Position numbers and translations under genes: made by a program. Below, one piece after another: positions 42,932 through 51,221 of a stretch of DNA of 64,000 bases. The notes beneath the pieces are model-generated. The model worked only from the letters and a program-made list of their open reading frames with translations. It ran no database searches and was not told the DNA's origin. Source of the stretch: Mycolicibacterium sp. YH-1 (lineage in GTDB: Bacteria > Actinomycetota > Actinomycetes > Mycobacteriales > Mycobacteriaceae); the NCBI RefSeq assembly GCF_022557175.1, contig NZ_CP092915.1, positions 7,068,001-7,132,000 of the forward strand, given 5' to 3'. The stretch's first letter is position 1, and every line of letters begins with the position of its first letter.

Positions 42932-42999
42932 GTCTCGGGAACGAGACGAACGAAATGGCTGCTCTCGTTGGCTCAAAAGCAGCCGTTTCGTCGGTCTCG
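42932..42999 (+). terminator. Competing hairpins between lppA and the methyltransferase gene
   Basis: GTCTCG (42932–42937) can pair with CGAGAC (42942–42947) in a small hairpin. The same CGAGAC also begins a 22-nt arm (42942–42963) that pairs at 19 of 22 positions with 42978–42999. The two folds are mutually exclusive. The large stem could terminate lppA transcription or act as an attenuator for the methyltransferase at 43074. Confidence 0.5.
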
Positions 43000-43073
43000 G
43001 TCTTCGGGCAGGGCTCGACGGGTTGAGTAACGTCGAAACCGACAGCGATCTCACCCGACCAACAGGAGCGATG

Positions 43074-43994
43074 ATGGCACGCAGCGAGGGCGACAGCTGG
43101 GACCTGGCATCGAGCGTCGGCGCCACCGCCACGATGGTGGCCGCCGGACGCGCCGTCGCGAGTCGGGACGGCCGAGGCCTGATCGACGATCCGTTCGCGG
43201 CGCCGCTGGTACGCGCAGTGGGGATCGAGTTCTTCAGCAAGCTGGTCGACGGTGACGTCGACATAACCGCGATCGATCCGGCGTCGGCCGCCACCATGCA
43301 GGCCCGCATCGACGAGATGGCCCTGCGCACAAGGTTCTTCGATGATTACTTCGCGGACTCCACCCGTGGTGGCATCCGCCAGGCAGTCATCCTGGCGTCC
43401 GGACTCGACTCGCGCGCCTACCGGCTGCCGTGGCCGCAGGGCACGGTCGTCTACGAGATCGATCAGCCCGCCGTCATCGAGTTCAAGACCACCACGCTGG
43501 CCGGCATCGGTGCGGAGCCGACGGCGGACCGGCGCACTGTGGCGATCGACCTGCGCGAGGACTGGCCAGCCGCGCTTCGGGCTGCCGGCTTCGATGTCAC
43601 ACAGCCCACCGCGTGGTGCGCGGAGGGTCTGCTCATCTACCTGCCGTCCGAGGCCCAGGATCTGTTGTTCGACAACATCACCGAGTTGAGCGCGCCGGGA
43701 AGCACCATTGCGACAGAGTACGTCCCGGGTCTGAGGAACTTCGACGCCGACAAGGCCCGCGCCGACTCCGCGAAGATGCGCGAGTACGGGCTGGATCTCG
43801 ACATGCCCTCACTGATCTACCACGGCGAACGCACCCACGTCATGGACTATCTGACGTCTCTGGGTTGGCACATCACCGGTGTGCCCCGCCCGGAGTTGTT
43901 CGCCCGGCATGGCGTGCCGCTGCCCGAGTTCGCCGATGTCGACGACCCGCTCGGCGAGATCGTCTACGTCAGCGGGTACCGGCCGAAAGTCTAG
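43074..43994 (+). CDS. SAM-dependent methyltransferase, TIGR00027 family
   Basis: A 306-residue class I methyltransferase of the group expanded in mycobacteria. Typical stretches are [19 protein letters not shown] at the N-terminus, [32 protein letters not shown] (SAM glycine motif), [13 protein letters not shown] (acidic SAM ligand), and [16 protein letters not shown]. An AGGAG ribosome-binding site favours the ATG at 43074 (one codon earlier is possible). O-methylation of a lipid or polyketide hydroxyl is the usual guess; the substrate is unknown. Confidence 0.9.
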   Translation: MARSEGDSWDLASSVGATATMVAAGRAVASRDGRGLIDDPFAAPLVRAVGIEFFSKLVDGDVDITAIDPASAATMQARIDEMALRTRFFDDYFADSTRGGIRQAVILASGLDSRAYRLPWPQGTVVYEIDQPAVIEFKTTTLAGIGAEPTADRRTVAIDLREDWPAALRAAGFDVTQPTAWCAEGLLIYLPSEAQDLLFDNITELSAPGSTIATEYVPGLRNFDADKARADSAKMREYGLDLDMPSLIYHGERTHVMDYLTSLGWHITGVPRPELFARHGVPLPEFADVDDPLGEIVYVSGYRPKV

Positions 43995-44004
43995 GGGCCA
44001 CAGC

Positions 44005-44844
44005 TCAACTGCCTTGAGCAGCCACCCTGGCGCGCTCTCGCATCGAGGCGATGACGCCGCCGTCGTTGAGGATGTCGGTGCCGGTGAGGTAACCGGCCTG
44101 ATCGCTGACGCAGAAGGCCAGTAGTGCCGCCATCTCCTCGGGCGTGCCCCATCGCGGAACCGCGAAGTCGGCGACCATCGCCCCGGCCCCGGCGTCTGCC
44201 TCCAACTTGCCCATCTCGGTCTCGACGGAACCCGGGGAGACCGAGACGATGCGCAGCCCTCGGGTGTTGAACCTCTCGGCTTGCGACGTGCTGTACCACC
44301 TGACGAAGCTCTTGCTCACGGCGTAGGCGAAGCCCGATCGCGCCTCCTCGGGAATCGCGTTGCAGGCGCTGCGCATGTCACTCATGAAGGCGTCGGCGTC
44401 CTGGAGGGCCTGCGGGAACTGCCCCGTCGGGATCAGCTCCTCGGGCAGCATGTGGGCCGCCATCGACGCGACGTTGACGATGGCGGAACCCGCCGCGGCG
44501 ATGTCGAAGACGATCTCATTGACGTTGACCGTGCCGACCGCGTTGGTTCTCATCACGTACTCGGCGTCGCCCATGCTGGGGCTCACACCCGCGGTGTGGA
44601 TGACCGAGTGGAGTGTCCCGAAGCCGGCTGCGGCCTCGAACAACCGGGCGACCGCCACGCGGTCGGTGACATCGCAGTTGATGGCCGTCGCGGTGATGCC
44701 GTCGTCCTTGAGCGCGGCCATCGCCTGTTCAAGGCGGTCCTGCCTGACGTCGCAGAGAACGACGGTGTGGTCTCGACCGACGACCTTGGCCGTGGCCAGA
44801 CCCATGCCACCCGCGCCGCCTGTGATGACCGCCACTCTGCTCAT
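44005..44844 (-). CDS. SDR-family oxidoreductase
   Basis: A 279-residue short-chain dehydrogenase with TGGAGGMG cofactor motif, DVTDR, the catalytic serine in VASMAAHM and YAVSK, and SPGSVETEM. A roughly 45-residue insertion between the catalytic Ser and Tyr (about 125–170) makes it resemble 3α-hydroxysteroid dehydrogenase/carbonyl reductase HsdA. A steroid or ketone substrate is possible. Convergent with the methyltransferase. Confidence 0.88.
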   Translation of the reverse strand: MSRVAVITGGAGGMGLATAKVVGRDHTVVLCDVRQDRLEQAMAALKDDGITATAINCDVTDRVAVARLFEAAAGFGTLHSVIHTAGVSPSMGDAEYVMRTNAVGTVNVNEIVFDIAAAGSAIVNVASMAAHMLPEELIPTGQFPQALQDADAFMSDMRSACNAIPEEARSGFAYAVSKSFVRWYSTSQAERFNTRGLRIVSVSPGSVETEMGKLEADAGAGAMVADFAVPRWGTPEEMAALLAFCVSDQAGYLTGTDILNDGGVIASMRERARVAAQGS

Positions 44845-44914
44845 GCTCGGACCATATATTAGCCGTGCTATCGAATGCGTCGCGGGCTCAGTCCAGACCG
44901 CACGCGGGTGCCCG

Positions 44915-45412
44915 TCAGGGCTGTGCCGTGAGGTACTGCTCGAGCTTGTCGAACTGCGCCTTGTAGCCCCACTTCATCCCGAATGCCGCCATCTTGGCCT
45001 TGGAACCGATCTGCGTGATCGTGACGTGAAGCGCCACGGTCGTCGTGCCGTCACGCTCGGTCAGCGTCACGTCGTTGACGTGGTGGATCGTCGATCCCTC
45101 CTCCTCGCCCTCGGTCCACGAACGGGCGTCGTAGGACAGCCTGGACGTCGGCTCGGTGCGGGTGAACGTGCCTGCCATGGGCCATCGCGTGCCCTGATAC
45201 TTGCCCATCCCCTCGCCCGCCTCCATGACGACGTAGATCTCGCCACCGACCCGCGGGTCGATCCTGCATTCGGGTACGAACGTCTTCTCCGGGCCCCACC
45301 ACTGCCGCAGCATGTCGGCCTGCGTCCACGCATCCCACACCAGTGCTATCGGCGCCTGATATGAGCGCTCGAGGCTGAAATCCTTTGTCTTCTTGAACAG
45401 TTGCATGATCAT
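44915..45412 (-). CDS. SRPBCC/AHSA1-family protein
   Basis: This 165-residue helix-grip (START-like) protein shows the family pattern: LERSYQAPIALVWDAWTQAD, LRQWWGPEKTFVPEC, GGEIYVVME, and a C-terminal amphipathic helix with GYKAQFDKLEQYL. It lies 83 bp downstream of an ArsR regulator on the same strand, a very common pairing in actinobacteria. It probably binds a small hydrophobic ligand. Confidence 0.88.
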   Translation of the reverse strand: MIMQLFKKTKDFSLERSYQAPIALVWDAWTQADMLRQWWGPEKTFVPECRIDPRVGGEIYVVMEAGEGMGKYQGTRWPMAGTFTRTEPTSRLSYDARSWTEGEEEGSTIHHVNDVTLTERDGTTTVALHVTITQIGSKAKMAAFGMKWGYKAQFDKLEQYLTAQP

Positions 45413-45495
45413 GATGCTCTCCAGTCCGTGTTCAGCCGACGGCTCGCGTGACGATCTCGGCGATCTCGTCCGTGACCGCAGCGTCGCCGCCTCGA

Positions 45496-45834
45496 TCAGT
45501 CTTCTGTGTCATTGCGTGTCCCTTCGCCTGTCATGGAAGCGAGATAGCTGCCCAACGAGTCGAGCCGGCTCTCCCACAATCGTTCGAACGACTCGACCCA
45601 GTGCCCGACCTCCTCGAACGGTTGCGCCTCAAGGTGGTAGATCCGTCGCCGAGCCAGCGCCTCACCGGTGACGATCCCCGAATCCCCAAGTACCCGAAGA
45701 TGTTTGCTGACCTGCGGCTGACGAACCTCGAGCACCTCGGCGATCTCACCGACCGACATCGGTCCATCCCGCAACAACTCGACGATCCTCAGACGAGTCG
45801 GCTCACCTAGGGCCCCGAAGATCGTCGCCTGCAC
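45496..45834 (-). CDS. ArsR-family transcriptional regulator
   Basis: This 112-residue winged-helix repressor has the core IFGALGEPTRLRIVELLRDG, the recognition region EVRQPQVSKHLRVLGDSGIV and a C-terminal helix. No ArsR metal-binding cysteines are seen, so the inducer is probably not a thiophilic metal. The GTG at 45834 coincides with the predicted transcription start, giving a leaderless mRNA. It probably represses itself and the SRPBCC gene. Confidence 0.88.
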   Translation of the reverse strand: MQATIFGALGEPTRLRIVELLRDGPMSVGEIAEVLEVRQPQVSKHLRVLGDSGIVTGEALARRRIYHLEAQPFEEVGHWVESFERLWESRLDSLGSYLASMTGEGTRNDTED

Positions 45835-45840
45835 AGCACA

Positions 45841-45885
45841 AAGGTAGAAGGGACGACATATTCCTGTCAAGGAATACGTCGTCCC
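45841..45885 (-). promoter_or_regulatory. ArsR promoter and operator overlapping the pepD terminator hairpin
   Basis: Minus-strand TTGACA (45870–45865) and TACCTT (45846–45841) with an 18-nt spacer lie 6 nt before the GTG. TTGACA is the loop of a palindrome: GGGACGAC and TATTCC arms (45850–45864) pair with 45871–45885, a 15-bp stem in RNA with one G·U. The same element can end pepD transcription (stop at 45909) and serve as ArsR operator. Confidence 0.6.
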
Positions 45886-45908
45886 CTCTAGGGCACGCGC
45901 CGTTCGTG

Positions 45909-47234
45909 TCAGGCCTGGCCGAGGGTGACCTCAGCGCTCTGTGACGCACCGGATTGGTCGAGATAGGTGAGCGTGACGGTGTCACCCGCCGCCTTTGAAC
46001 GCACCGCTGCGACAAGCGCCTCCGGCCCGTCGATCACACGCTGGTCGACCTTGGTGATGATCGCGCCGCTTGGCAGGCCCGCGGCCGCAGCGGGGCTTCC
46101 GTCGACCACCTCGGCGATCGACGCACCGCGTGCGCTGGTGTCACTGCTGAGTTGCACGCCCAATGAACCGTGGGTGGCCGTGCCGGTGGATACCAGCTCC
46201 TTGGCGATGCGGCTCGCCTGATCGACGGGTATCGCGAAGCCGAGTCCAATGGAGCCACTCGGCGCACCGCCAGATCCCTGCCCACCGCCACCGAGCGTCG
46301 CGATCGCCGAATTCACGCCGATCAGTTCGCCTTTCATGTTCACCAGCGCGCCGCCGGAGTTACCCGGGTTGATCGCGGCGTCGGTCTGGATGGCGTCGAG
46401 TACCGAGCCCTGCCCGCTGGAGGGACCACCGGCGGCGACGGGGCGATCAAGGGCGCTAATGATGCCCGTTGTCACTGTTCCCTGCAGACCCAGCGGTGAG
46501 CCAATCGCGACCACGTCCTGGCCGACCCGCACATCGGCCGACGAACCCATCGTGATCGGCGTCAGGCCCGAGACCCCCTGGGCGCGAACGACGGCGATAT
46601 CGCCGGACGGGTCGGTACCGACCACGCTGAACGGCACAGTCTGACCATCGGCGAACGTGACCGTGGCCCGCACGACGCCACCGCCCCTCATGGCCGACGG
46701 GCTCGCGGCGCCACCGTCGGCGGCGTCCGCCACGACGTGGTTGTTGGTGAGAATCAGGCCATCGGAGGTGAGCACGATGCCCGACCCCTCGCCACTCTGG
46801 TTACCCATGTCGACCTGCAGCTTGACGACACTGGGCATCACCTTCGCGGCCACCTGCTCCACTGACCCGGCGGGCGCGCTTGCCGCCGTGACTCCGGGAG
46901 GGGTTGGCGCTGCCGCGATCTGCACGTCGGCTGAGCGATCTGGCGAGCCGGCGAACGCGGCCGCACCAATCCCACCGCCCACCACCGCTACCGCGACGGC
47001 CCCGCCGATCATCACGACGCCCAGACGAGATCGCTTGCGCGGGTGCGTCACGGGTGGAGTTGAAAATGACTGATGCGCACCGCGATACGAATCGCGGGCG
47101 GACGGTGGCGCCTGCTGTGCGTACCGCCAGTCATAGGGGGATCGATAGGACTCCTCCGACCGGTACTGTGGTCCAGTCGGCGGATTCACGCCGCGCGCCG
47201 GTTGCTGCGGGGGGTACCACGTGGGGTTCGTCAT
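45909..47234 (-). CDS. pepD: HtrA-type serine protease, PepD-like
   Basis: This 441-residue protease/chaperone has a Pro/Gln/Tyr-rich cytoplasmic N-terminus (1–70), one transmembrane helix (about 73–98) and an extracytoplasmic trypsin-like domain: LTNNHVV (His), DPSGDIAVVRA (Asp), NPGNSGGALV (Ser). A C-terminal PDZ domain starts GSLGVQLSSD and includes GAIITKVDQRVIDG. Matches M. tuberculosis PepD (Rv0983), which degrades damaged envelope proteins under cell-wall stress. The ATG at 47234 is preferred to 47255. Direct repeats upstream suggest MprA-type control. Confidence 0.92.
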   Translation of the reverse strand: MTNPTWYPPQQPARGVNPPTGPQYRSEESYRSPYDWRYAQQAPPSARDSYRGAHQSFSTPPVTHPRKRSRLGVVMIGGAVAVAVVGGGIGAAAFAGSPDRSADVQIAAAPTPPGVTAASAPAGSVEQVAAKVMPSVVKLQVDMGNQSGEGSGIVLTSDGLILTNNHVVADAADGGAASPSAMRGGGVVRATVTFADGQTVPFSVVGTDPSGDIAVVRAQGVSGLTPITMGSSADVRVGQDVVAIGSPLGLQGTVTTGIISALDRPVAAGGPSSGQGSVLDAIQTDAAINPGNSGGALVNMKGELIGVNSAIATLGGGGQGSGGAPSGSIGLGFAIPVDQASRIAKELVSTGTATHGSLGVQLSSDTSARGASIAEVVDGSPAAAAGLPSGAIITKVDQRVIDGPEALVAAVRSKAAGDTVTLTYLDQSGASQSAEVTLGQA

Positions 47235-47267
47235 ATGGTGTGTTCGCTTCCTCAATCCTCAAATAGC

Positions 47268-47317
47268 GCAGTTGCTTAACTGCCAGTTTCCTCCGCCTGC
47301 CTGAGACCTCACTGAGA
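47268..47317 (-). promoter_or_regulatory. pepD leader: inverted repeat and TCTCAG direct repeats
   Basis: Upstream of pepD, GCAGTT-gctt-AACTGC (47268–47283) is a perfect 6-bp inverted repeat. Minus-strand TCTCAG-N5-TCTCAG (47301–47317) is a direct repeat reminiscent of MprA boxes described for mycobacterial pepD and mprA. The 47256–47526 gap holds these sites plus the start region of a divergent acyltransferase. Confidence 0.5.
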
Positions 47318-47526
47318 GATCCCCTTGCGGAATCCAAGACTTTGCCTGGTCCGGAATTGCGCTGCGCAGGAGCCTGATCGGTGCCTGCGCCACCGCGTTG
47401 AGGGTCGAACACCCTGTGCTGCAGCACTTTACGCGGATTGCGCGAGCCGGGCCGTTCAGTTACCTTGGTCACCCCACGCCGAACGAACGTGATTGGTTCG
47501 TTACTCTGCGCGTATAGTCCGCTCGC

Positions 47527-48702
47527 ATGGTGCAGTCGCAGGCGGTCGTCGCGGACGGGTGGATACCCGGTTTCGGCGTTGACGCGACCCCCGTGCGCAC
47601 GATCTCCGCCTCAGACACGCGTGGGGACCGCACGGCCTCGCTCACCGGACTGCGTGCGGTCGCCGCGCTGCTGATTCTCGGAACTCACGCCGCCTATGGC
47701 ACGGGCCAGCTGACACATGGCTACATCGGGTCGCTCTACGCGCACTTGGAGGTGGGCGTCCCGGTCTTCTTCGTCCTGTCGGGATTCCTGTTGTTCCGCC
47801 CGTGGGTACGAGCCGCGGCGAACGGGACGCGGTCACCGTCGGTGAGCCGATACGCGCATCGCCGCGTGCGACGTGTCCTGCCGGCCTATGTCGTGACCGT
47901 GTTGGTGGCGTTCCTGCTGTACGAGTTCCGGGACGCCGGGCCCAATCCCGGCCACACGTGGCTGGGCCTGCTGGAGCATCTCACCCTGACCCAGATCTAT
48001 GAGCCGGTCTACTTCTTCGTCATGCATCAGGGCCTGACCCAAACATGGAGCCTGGCCGTTGAATTCGCCTTCTATGCCGCGCTTCCGTTTCTCGCCGCGT
48101 TGTTGTTGAGGGTGCTCTGCAAGGGGGCTTGGCGGCCCGGGCTGCTACTGCTCGGCTTGGCCGGCGTGGCCGCGATCACGCCGGTGTGGCTGATGCTGCA
48201 GAACGCAGGCGAATGGCTACCCAGCTCGGCCGGCATGTGGCTGCCGGCCCATCTGCTGTACTTCGTCGGCGGAATGGCGTTGGCCGTGCTGCAGGCCGTC
48301 GGGACGCGGGTCAATGGGCTCGTCGTCGGTGCACTGGCGGTGCTCAGCTATCTGATCGTGTCGACGCCGATCGCTGGGGACGTCAACTTCGCGCAGGTCA
48401 CCCCTTGGCAGCCGCTGGTGAAGTCGGCTCTCTACCTCACGTTCGCGTGTGCCGTCGTGGCCCCGCTGGTGCTCAGTGGCGGCAGCGGATACGGGCGATT
48501 CCTCGGCGTCCGTCCCGTCGTGTGGCTCGGCGAGATCTCCTACGAGATCTTCCTGCTGCACGTGATCGTGATGGAGGTCGCGATGACGACGGTGCTGCAG
48601 TGGCCGGCCTTCACCGGGTCCATGCCGGTGCTGTTCGCCGTCACGCTGGCGATGACGATTCCGCTGGCCTGGCTACTGCATCGTTGGACTCGACCTATCT
48701 GA
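47527..48702 (+). CDS. Membrane acyltransferase, acyltransferase-3 (OafA) family
   Basis: The 391-residue protein has about ten transmembrane helices. Family motifs are SLTGLRAVAALLILGTHAAY (catalytic His), GVPVFFVLSGFLLFRPW, RRVRRVLPAY, TWSLAVEFAFYAALP and GEISYEIFLLHVIVMEV. It should O-acylate an envelope glycan or lipid. The N-terminal 35 residues are soluble. Divergent from pepD, with 292 bp between starts. Confidence 0.9.
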   Translation: MVQSQAVVADGWIPGFGVDATPVRTISASDTRGDRTASLTGLRAVAALLILGTHAAYGTGQLTHGYIGSLYAHLEVGVPVFFVLSGFLLFRPWVRAAANGTRSPSVSRYAHRRVRRVLPAYVVTVLVAFLLYEFRDAGPNPGHTWLGLLEHLTLTQIYEPVYFFVMHQGLTQTWSLAVEFAFYAALPFLAALLLRVLCKGAWRPGLLLLGLAGVAAITPVWLMLQNAGEWLPSSAGMWLPAHLLYFVGGMALAVLQAVGTRVNGLVVGALAVLSYLIVSTPIAGDVNFAQVTPWQPLVKSALYLTFACAVVAPLVLSGGSGYGRFLGVRPVVWLGEISYEIFLLHVIVMEVAMTTVLQWPAFTGSMPVLFAVTLAMTIPLAWLLHRWTRPI

Positions 48703-48706
48703 TCCC

Positions 48707-48985
48707 TCAGGCCTCGGGGATGGGGAAGCCGAACTTCTCGCGGGTGATGACCTCGGGCTCCGGGCCGCCGCGGACGCCGGTGTCCAGTGCGTCAATCGCC
48801 GCGAGTTGCTCTGCGGTGAGACTCCCTCAGCAGCGAGTCAACGCCTTGGGCACGATCACCACGTCACCGTTCAGCCGCGCCGCAGGGTCGCGAGGCGAAC
48901 GCACAGGCCGCGCCTGCACGCACGACGAACTCACGCGCGTCACGCCCGCCTTCCCACTCATCGCGCCACGCTCTTGAATCGTCAT
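48707..48985 (-). pseudogene. Aldo-keto reductase remnant
   Basis: Minus-strand 48707–48821 encodes SLTAEQLAAIDALDTGVRGG and PEPEVITREKFGFPIPEA with a stop, the C-terminus of mycobacterial aldo-keto reductases. Upstream, an ATG at 48985 with a GAGGAGG ribosome-binding site opens a 52-codon frame that ends after NGDVVIVPKALTRC, resembling the VVIPKS strand of the same family, in a different frame. The barrel core is deleted. The 48986–49132 interval shows no gene. Confidence 0.5.
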
Positions 48986-49132
48986 TTTCGCCTCCTCTTA
49001 CTCACCGATTACTCACGGACCTTCGCGGTCACCATTCACAACACGCCTGAGCCGCGATCTATTGCAGGCAGATCGCTTTGCTAGGTGGATGTGGCGACCT
49101 TCACCGCGACGCACGCACCCATCGACCGCAGC

Positions 49133-49167
49133 CTTATCGTTATCTTATGTATGCCTTAATTTCCTTA
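49133..49167 (+). promoter_or_regulatory. CTTA direct-repeat array upstream of the SDR paralogue
   Basis: CTTA words start at 49133, 49144, 49155 and 49164 (spacing 11, 11, 9), 63 nt before the SDR ATG. The spacing equals that at 4835–4869, while the intervening bases differ, which argues for selection on the repeats. Confidence 0.55.
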
Positions 49168-49226
49168 GAAATAGGTGTACGGTTGCGACCGGAGCCGGTT
49201 ACCGGCACTGACGGAAGGAACCCGAT

Positions 49227-49889
49227 ATGCCACACGGACCTGCACGGATCATCTTGGTGACCGGCGCATCCAGAGGGATCGGCGCCGAGGTCGCGCGGCA
49301 GCTCGCCAGCGCCGACACCCACGTCATCGTGAACTACCGGGTGAAGTCCCAACGTGCGGAGGCCATTGCGGCGGCCATCCGCAGCGCAGGCGGCCAGGCG
49401 TCGACGCTGGCCGCCGATATCTCCGACGAGGCCGCTGCCGCGGCGATGATGGACTCCATCGCGGCGCGCTTCGGGCGATTGGACGCGCTGATCCTCAACG
49501 CATCCGGCGGCCTCCAACTGGGTGCTGACCCCGGTTACGCGATGCGCCTCAACCGCGATGCCCAGCGTCGCCTCGCACTGCTGGCCACGCCGCTGATGCC
49601 TGCCGGCGGTCGCATCGTCTTCGCCACCAGTCACCAGTCGCACTTCTTCCCGCACAAGGCGGTGCCAAAGGGTTACTCAGCCGTCGCGGCGAGCAAGCGC
49701 GCCGGCGAGACCGCCCTGTACGCGATGCGCTCGGAGTTCGACCGTGCCGGCGTCCGTCTCACCGTGGTGTCCGGCGATCTGGTCGACGGAGCGGCCAGCG
49801 TCGCGGCGGCCATCGCCAACGCCGCGACCACCCCGAACCCGTCTGGCATCGTCTACGTCGGCGGCGCCGACTACCTCATGACTGCCTGA
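49227..49889 (+). CDS. Atypical SDR-family protein, paralogue 2
   Basis: A 220-residue close relative of the SDR at 4006–4731: same TGASRGIGAEVAR, NYRVKSQRAEAI, LNASGGLQLGADPGYAMRLN, ATSHQSHFFPHKAVPKGY and YVGGADYL blocks. Here too the Tyr in GYSAVAASKRAGE is seven residues from Lys rather than four. It lacks the roughly 25-residue segment (after VVSGD) present in paralogue 1. An AGGAA ribosome-binding site precedes the ATG. The CTTA array upstream implies control shared with the monooxygenase divergon. Confidence 0.87.
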   Translation: MPHGPARIILVTGASRGIGAEVARQLASADTHVIVNYRVKSQRAEAIAAAIRSAGGQASTLAADISDEAAAAAMMDSIAARFGRLDALILNASGGLQLGADPGYAMRLNRDAQRRLALLATPLMPAGGRIVFATSHQSHFFPHKAVPKGYSAVAASKRAGETALYAMRSEFDRAGVRLTVVSGDLVDGAASVAAAIANAATTPNPSGIVYVGGADYLMTA

Positions 49890-49911
49890 TCCCAGCGATC
49901 GACGAGCACCC

Positions 49912-50514
49912 TCAGTCCAGACCCCGCGCGATAAGCGCCTCGGCGAAGCCGTCGGCGATGCGCAGGGCCGCGACGACCACGGGGGCGACCACGATCCGGG
50001 GCGAGAACCGTAGACCTCTCGCGCGGCGGGCCTCCTCCACCTGGCGCACCGTCTCGATCATCACCGGTATCGACCGGATGGCGAGAGCGAGCCCGAGCGC
50101 CACCTGCTCGACCGGAAAACCGATCCTGGCCAGCGGTCGCATTCCCCTGGTCATGGCGGCGAGCATGTCCGTCGTCCGAGTACTCGAGGTGACAACCGCC
50201 GCGAGAGACACCGCCAGTAATAGGGTTCCGCACACGACCAGCGCACGACGCCAGTCGGTGAACAGCAGCTGGAAGCCGAAGATGAAGACGACGACCCAGA
50301 GCACCGGACGCAGCTGCGCGACAATGGTTTTGACGCGCATACCCGCGGTTGCGGCGACGGCGAGCACGCCGACGGCGGCCACGCCGAGGGCAGTGGGCGA
50401 ATCGACCAGGACCGACATGAGCGCGATCAGCGCGCCGAGTCCGACGAGTTTGACACCGGCCGGCAGCCGATGCAGCACCGACGTCCCCGGCTGATACACC
50501 CCGAGCACCGTCAT
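49912..50514 (-). CDS. bioN: ECF transporter transmembrane component, BioN-like
   Basis: The 200-residue EcfT-family protein has four to five helices and the cytoplasmic coupling motifs of EcfT in EEARRARGLRFSPR and FAEALIARGLD (Ala-Arg-Gly). It connects the ATPase to the BioY substrate-binding subunit for biotin uptake. Its start overlaps the ATPase stop (ATGA). Confidence 0.88.
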   Translation of the reverse strand: MTVLGVYQPGTSVLHRLPAGVKLVGLGALIALMSVLVDSPTALGVAAVGVLAVAATAGMRVKTIVAQLRPVLWVVVFIFGFQLLFTDWRRALVVCGTLLLAVSLAAVVTSSTRTTDMLAAMTRGMRPLARIGFPVEQVALGLALAIRSIPVMIETVRQVEEARRARGLRFSPRIVVAPVVVAALRIADGFAEALIARGLD

Positions 50515-51221
50515 GTCATGAGCTCTCGATAGGCCGCCAGCGCAACCGACGGCACGTCGTCGGCGATAACTTGCCCCTCATCGAGGACGATCACTCGATC
50601 GAAGTCGTCAATCAGCTCGAGGTCATGGGTCACCACGATGAGCTGCGTGTCCAGCGTCGCGAATGCCGCACGCAGCATCCGGGCGTTGCGCAGGTCGAGC
50701 AGCGTGGTCGGTTCGTCGGCGACCACGATGCGCGGTTCGGTGACCAGCACGGCGGCCAGCGCCAGGAGCTGCTTCTGGCCGCCCGAGAGCAGATGCGCCG
50801 GATGGTCGGCGTGGCCTGCGAGGCCGAACCGCTCGAGCACGCGCCGCGTGCGGTCGGTGCGCTCGGTCCGGCTCAGCCCGTGACGTGACAGCGACAGCTC
50901 GATGTCCTCGGCCACCGTCGGCATCAGGATCTGCCGGTCGGGGTCGGTGAAGACGAAGCCGACGTTGCGACGGACCTTGCGGGCCGATCGCCGGGTGTCC
51001 AGGCCACGCACGCGGACCGCTCCATCGTCGGGGAGTACCAGGCCGTTGACCATCCGCGCGAGGGTCGACTTGCCGCTTCCGTTCGCGCCGAGCACACCGA
51101 TCCGGCGCTCGCTCAACGTGAGCGAAACGTTCCGCAGGACTTGGCGTTCCCCGAAGGAGTGCGTCACCCGCTCGAAGACGATGCCCTCCGGTGGGCCGTC
51201 CGGGGCGGCGTCGTCATCCAT
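50511..51221 (-). CDS. bioM: ECF transporter ATPase, BioM-like
   Basis: This ABC ATPase of about 236 residues has Walker A GANGSGKST, Q-loop region FVFTDPDRQ, signature LLSGGQKQLLALA, Walker B IVVADEPT and the H-loop VVTHDLE. It energises biotin uptake with BioN and BioY. The ATG at 51221 overlaps the bioY stop by 8 bp; a GTG at 51230 is also possible. Confidence 0.9.
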   Translation of the reverse strand: MDDDAAPDGPPEGIVFERVTHSFGERQVLRNVSLTLSERRIGVLGANGSGKSTLARMVNGLVLPDDGAVRVRGLDTRRSARKVRRNVGFVFTDPDRQILMPTVAEDIELSLSRHGLSRTERTDRTRRVLERFGLAGHADHPAHLLSGGQKQLLALAAVLVTEPRIVVADEPTTLLDLRNARMLRAAFATLDTQLIVVTHDLELIDDFDRVIVLDEGQVIADDVPSVALAAYRELMT

